From the NCBI RefSeq assembly GCF_021442325.1, contig NZ_CP087879.1:3138017-3202016 (forward strand): 64,000 nucleotides of DNA, read 5' to 3'. Of this stretch, positions 62,092 through 64,000 are shown in pieces (position 1 is the stretch's first letter; each line of letters begins with the position of its first letter). The position numbers and the translations under genes were made by a program. The notes below the pieces were generated by a model that saw only the letters and a program-made list of their open reading frames with translations, was not told where the DNA came from and made no database searches. Source of the DNA: Agromyces marinus (GTDB lineage: Bacteria > Actinomycetota > Actinomycetes > Actinomycetales > Microbacteriaceae).

Positions 62092-62550
62092 TCAGTCCTT
62101 CCGGGACGCCGTGGGGGAGAGTTCGCGGCCGTGCACGTGATCGTGCGGGATCGCGTTGGAGAGCGACGGGGAGGTGGTCGGTGCGGCATCGTGCGCCCGG
62201 CGACGCCCGGAACGTCGAGCTCGCCGCCCACGGGCGGGGGCGGCGGGTGCCCACGCGGCCGGGATCACGAACCCGAACCCGGTCACGTGGAAGCGTCGCA
62301 CGCGGGGGAGTGGGACGTCGTCGATGCCGCCGGACGACCAGGGATTGCAGCGCACGATGCGCCACGCGGTCAGCGCCGAGCCGACGGTCAGGCCTCGGTG
62401 CTGGATCGCACCGAGACCGTACGCCGAGCACGAGGGGTGGTACCGGCAGACGTCGCCGTAGAGCGGGGAGACCACGGCCCGGTACGCGCGGATGAGCACC
62501 ACGCCCGCATTGCGGGGCAGGAGCCAGACGAACCAGGCGAGGTCGCGCAC
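62092..62550 (-). CDS. yidD: Membrane protein insertion efficiency factor YidD
   Basis: This 152-residue YidD has the family core RAYRAVVSPLYGDVCRYHPSCSAYGLGAIQHRG and WRIVRCNPWSSGGIDDVP, including two cysteines. A poorly conserved C-terminal extension makes it longer than the usual 80 or so. GTG 62550 overlaps almost exactly with the rnpA stop. It helps YidC-dependent insertion. The extension (from about 85) is rich in Arg and Pro and may not be functional. Confidence 0.93.
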   Translation of the reverse strand: MRDLAWFVWLLPRNAGVVLIRAYRAVVSPLYGDVCRYHPSCSAYGLGAIQHRGLTVGSALTAWRIVRCNPWSSGGIDDVPLPRVRRFHVTGFGFVIPAAWAPAAPARGRRARRSGRRRAHDAAPTTSPSLSNAIPHDHVHGRELSPTASRKD

Positions 62551-62551
62551 G

Positions 62552-62962
62552 TCAGGAGTCTTCCGGGACGGAGACGGCCGATCGGCCGTGATCAGCGGAT
62601 GCCGCGGCTCGCCTGCCGCGCGACGCGGAACCGACCCCGCGCACGAGCGCGGAGGCGAGATCGCCCCGCAGTGCAGCGAAGTCCGCCGCGGACGCCGAGG
62701 GAAGCGCGCGGACGACGACGTCGACGGCGGATGTTCCGCCGTCGACGAACTCGCGGCCAGCTGCCTTGAGCCGCCGTCGCACCAGGTTGCGACGGACGGC
62801 CGACCCGACCTTCTTGGACACGATGAAGCCGAAGCGCGCGTCGGTCCCGGGCTCCCGCGAGCGGATATAGCTCACGGTGAGGGCACCGGCGACCTTCGCA
62901 CCACGACGCACGATGAACCGGTAGTCATCGGCGCTCGTGATGCGGTTGGCTTTGGCGAGCAC
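62552..62962 (-). CDS. rnpA: Ribonuclease P protein component
   Basis: This 136-residue protein has the RNase P signature VRRNLVRRRLKAA plus the N-terminal RITSADDYRFIVRRG and FGFIVSKKVGSA. It binds M1 RNA and aids removal of tRNA 5' leaders. GTG 62962 starts the conserved domain; an earlier in-frame start would run through rpmH and is discarded. The start lies 8 bases past the rpmH stop. The C-terminal tail (about 105-136) is variable. Confidence 0.95.
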   Translation of the reverse strand: MLAKANRITSADDYRFIVRRGAKVAGALTVSYIRSREPGTDARFGFIVSKKVGSAVRRNLVRRRLKAAGREFVDGGTSAVDVVVRALPSASAADFAALRGDLASALVRGVGSASRGRRAAASADHGRSAVSVPEDS

Positions 62963-62970
62963 CGAGGAAC

Positions 62971-63108
62971 TTACGCGGAGAGCTCGGTGCGGCCCTTGGA
63001 ACGGCGGGCCGCGATGATGGCACGGCCGGCGCGGGTGCGCATGCGGGCGCGGAAGCCGTGCTTCTTGGCACGACGACGGTTGTTGGGCTGGAACGTACGC
63101 TTGCTCAT
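62971..63108 (-). CDS. rpmH: 50S ribosomal protein L34
   Basis: The 45-residue L34 begins [19 protein letters not shown] and is rich in Arg and Lys, as expected. It is the first gene of the rpmH-rnpA-yidD-yidC-jag operon, divergent from dnaA. The ATG at 63108 has GGAGAAGAAGA upstream. Confidence 0.97.
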   Translation of the reverse strand: MSKRTFQPNNRRRAKKHGFRARMRTRAGRAIIAARRSKGRTELSA

Positions 63109-63196
63109 TCTTCTTCTCCGGCTGGACTCGCGCGGACACGTCAGAGCGCATCGGCGGGGAAACTCGGTGCCCGAAAGGGCTGCGGTCAACTGATTA

Positions 63197-63225
63197 AAAC
63201 TACGACCTGCGGATCGCCCGGTCAA
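63197..63225 (-). promoter_or_regulatory. Promoter of the rpmH operon
   Basis: The minus strand has TTGACC (63220-63225) and TAGTTT (63197-63202) exactly 17 bases apart. They lie in the 412-base rpmH-dnaA spacer, about 90 bases before the rpmH start. Confidence 0.75.
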
Positions 63226-63358
63226 ACCGAGGCACACGCCGGACCCGACATTCTGCACCGATCCACAGGTTCGCCGCCGCAACGACACGCCGTGAGTGCC
63301 TCGATCCCCCGCGCGGCATTTGTCGGAGCAGGTCCGATTCGCTAGCGTGTGACACCAG

Positions 63359-63433
63359 TTATCCCCAGCCTGTGCGGCGGAATCACGCGGTTCTCGCCTC
63401 GCTGCCCACAGGCCGTGGACAACGTTGTGAACA
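63359..63433 (+). promoter_or_regulatory. DnaA-box-like sites upstream of dnaA
   Basis: TTATCCCCA (63359-63367), CGTGGACAA (63414-63422) and TTGTGAACA (63425-63433) resemble DnaA boxes (TTATCCACA) with one to three mismatches. They suggest DnaA control of its own promoter, as in other bacteria. The rest of the spacer shows no gene; the main oriC is probably beyond dnaA, outside the window. Confidence 0.5.
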
Positions 63434-63520
63434 GATGCCTTTCGGGCCGCACCACGAGATTCGTTCGGGGGAGCGACGAGCGGCCGATCGCCGGACGGCG
63501 AGAGAAGAATGCGGGGAGCG

Positions 63521-64000
63521 ATGACGGAACAGCCCATCGGCGAAACCTGGGCGACGGTCCTGGATCGTCTCTCGGACGACGAGGCGATCACGCCCATGCT
63601 GCAGGGCTTCCTGAACCTGGTGGAGCCGAAGGGCATCGCAGCCGGCACGTTCTACCTCGAGGTCCCGAACGACTTCACCGCGAGCATGCTGAACCAGCGG
63701 ATGCGGGTCTCGCTCCTGACGGCGATGACCGCGATCGAGGCGCCGTCCCCGGTGACCTCGTTCTACGTCGTCGTCAATCCGGAGCTCGAGGACCTGAGGC
63801 AGCCGGAGATGGCCGGGCCCGGTGTCGGCCACGTGGCATCCGCTGCCCATGGCGGCATCGCCGGCGTCGGCCCGACCGGGCTCGGCGCCATGGATCCGAC
63901 GATCGATTCCCCGGCGGGACCGCAGGCGGTCTTCGACAGCGGCAACGTCGATCGTCCCCGCGACTCCCGGCTGAACCCGAAGTACTCCTTCGACAGCTTC
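63521..64000 (+). CDS. dnaA: Chromosomal replication initiator DnaA (partial, 3' end off window)
   Basis: The 160 visible codons start at ATG 63521 with [19 protein letters not shown] and give the N-terminal DnaB-binding domain I (about 1-90). A Gly/Ala-rich linker domain II follows (about 95-145), then the start of the AAA+ domain III with [14 protein letters not shown]. The ATPase and DNA-binding domains lie beyond the right edge. It is divergent from rpmH, the standard actinobacterial arrangement. GGGAG lies close upstream of the ATG. Confidence 0.96.
   Translation, partial: MTEQPIGETWATVLDRLSDDEAITPMLQGFLNLVEPKGIAAGTFYLEVPNDFTASMLNQRMRVSLLTAMTAIEAPSPVTSFYVVVNPELEDLRQPEMAGPGVGHVASAAHGGIAGVGPTGLGAMDPTIDSPAGPQAVFDSGNVDRPRDSRLNPKYSFDSF

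Noticed and set aside
63058..63345. Plus-strand open frame of 95 residues in the rpmH-dnaA spacer
   Set aside because: It overlaps the rpmH start and promoter, lacks a ribosome binding site and resembles no protein. The region is better explained as a divergent promoter.

Overview
The window is a very GC-rich (about 70% by eye), densely packed stretch of an actinobacterial chromosome, most likely from the family Microbacteriaceae (Agromyces-like). The evidence is its strong preference for G or C at third codon positions, the many leaderless genes behind TAnnnT -10 boxes, and the gene order at the right end. That order, read leftward from dnaA, is rpmH-rnpA-yidD-yidC-jag-rsmG-(S66 peptidase)-parA-parB. 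The right edge cuts into dnaA, so the replication origin should lie just outside the window. Assignments rest on recognised motifs; no database search was run.

Left part (1-11.3 kb): a truncated lipoprotein serine hydrolase, two small membrane proteins, a Pif1-like helicase, a CopD-CtaG copper/cytochrome oxidase assembly protein, HU, a cold-shock protein, a fatty acid desaturase, the zinc-free ribosomal trio rpsN-rpmG-rpmB, and a glutamate decarboxylase operon. 11.4-14.8 kb holds a glycine-betaine-type ABC transporter (proV-proW-proX). 15.2-22.4 kb is one long minus-strand metal operon: znuA-znuC-znuB1-znuB2-zur-permease-TIGR03943-unknown Ig-like/propeller protein, with a Zur-box-like palindrome upstream of znuA.

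Middle (22.5-46 kb): a GNAT acetyltransferase, an HNH nuclease, hisC and a branched-chain-type 2-oxoacid dehydrogenase (E1a-E1b-E2). Then come a holin-like protein, a secreted-hydrolase-like gene with a small coiled-coil partner, a phosphotransferase, a low-molecular-weight phosphatase with purB, and transhydrogenase pntA-pntB. These are followed by an IclR regulator, a GerW-like protein, a flavin monooxygenase behind a triple repeat, dnaB, and rpsF-ssb-rpsR-rplI. The dnaB-rplI spacer holds a same-orientation cluster of DnaA-box-like sequences.

Right part (45-64 kb): an AbiEi-like gene and pcnA, each followed by a related CGAGTG palindromic element, then a DUF6049 protein with murJ, trxB-trxA, an aminotransferase with a D-Ala ligase-like protein, and the par/oriC region with four parS sites. 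parA has a long in-frame N-terminal extension with its own good ribosome binding site.

Two window-wide signals stand out. The word GGATGCC/GGCATCC is strikingly frequent and forms inverted pairs that serve as apparent terminators. Many genes begin 3-8 bases after a -10 box, implying leaderless mRNAs.
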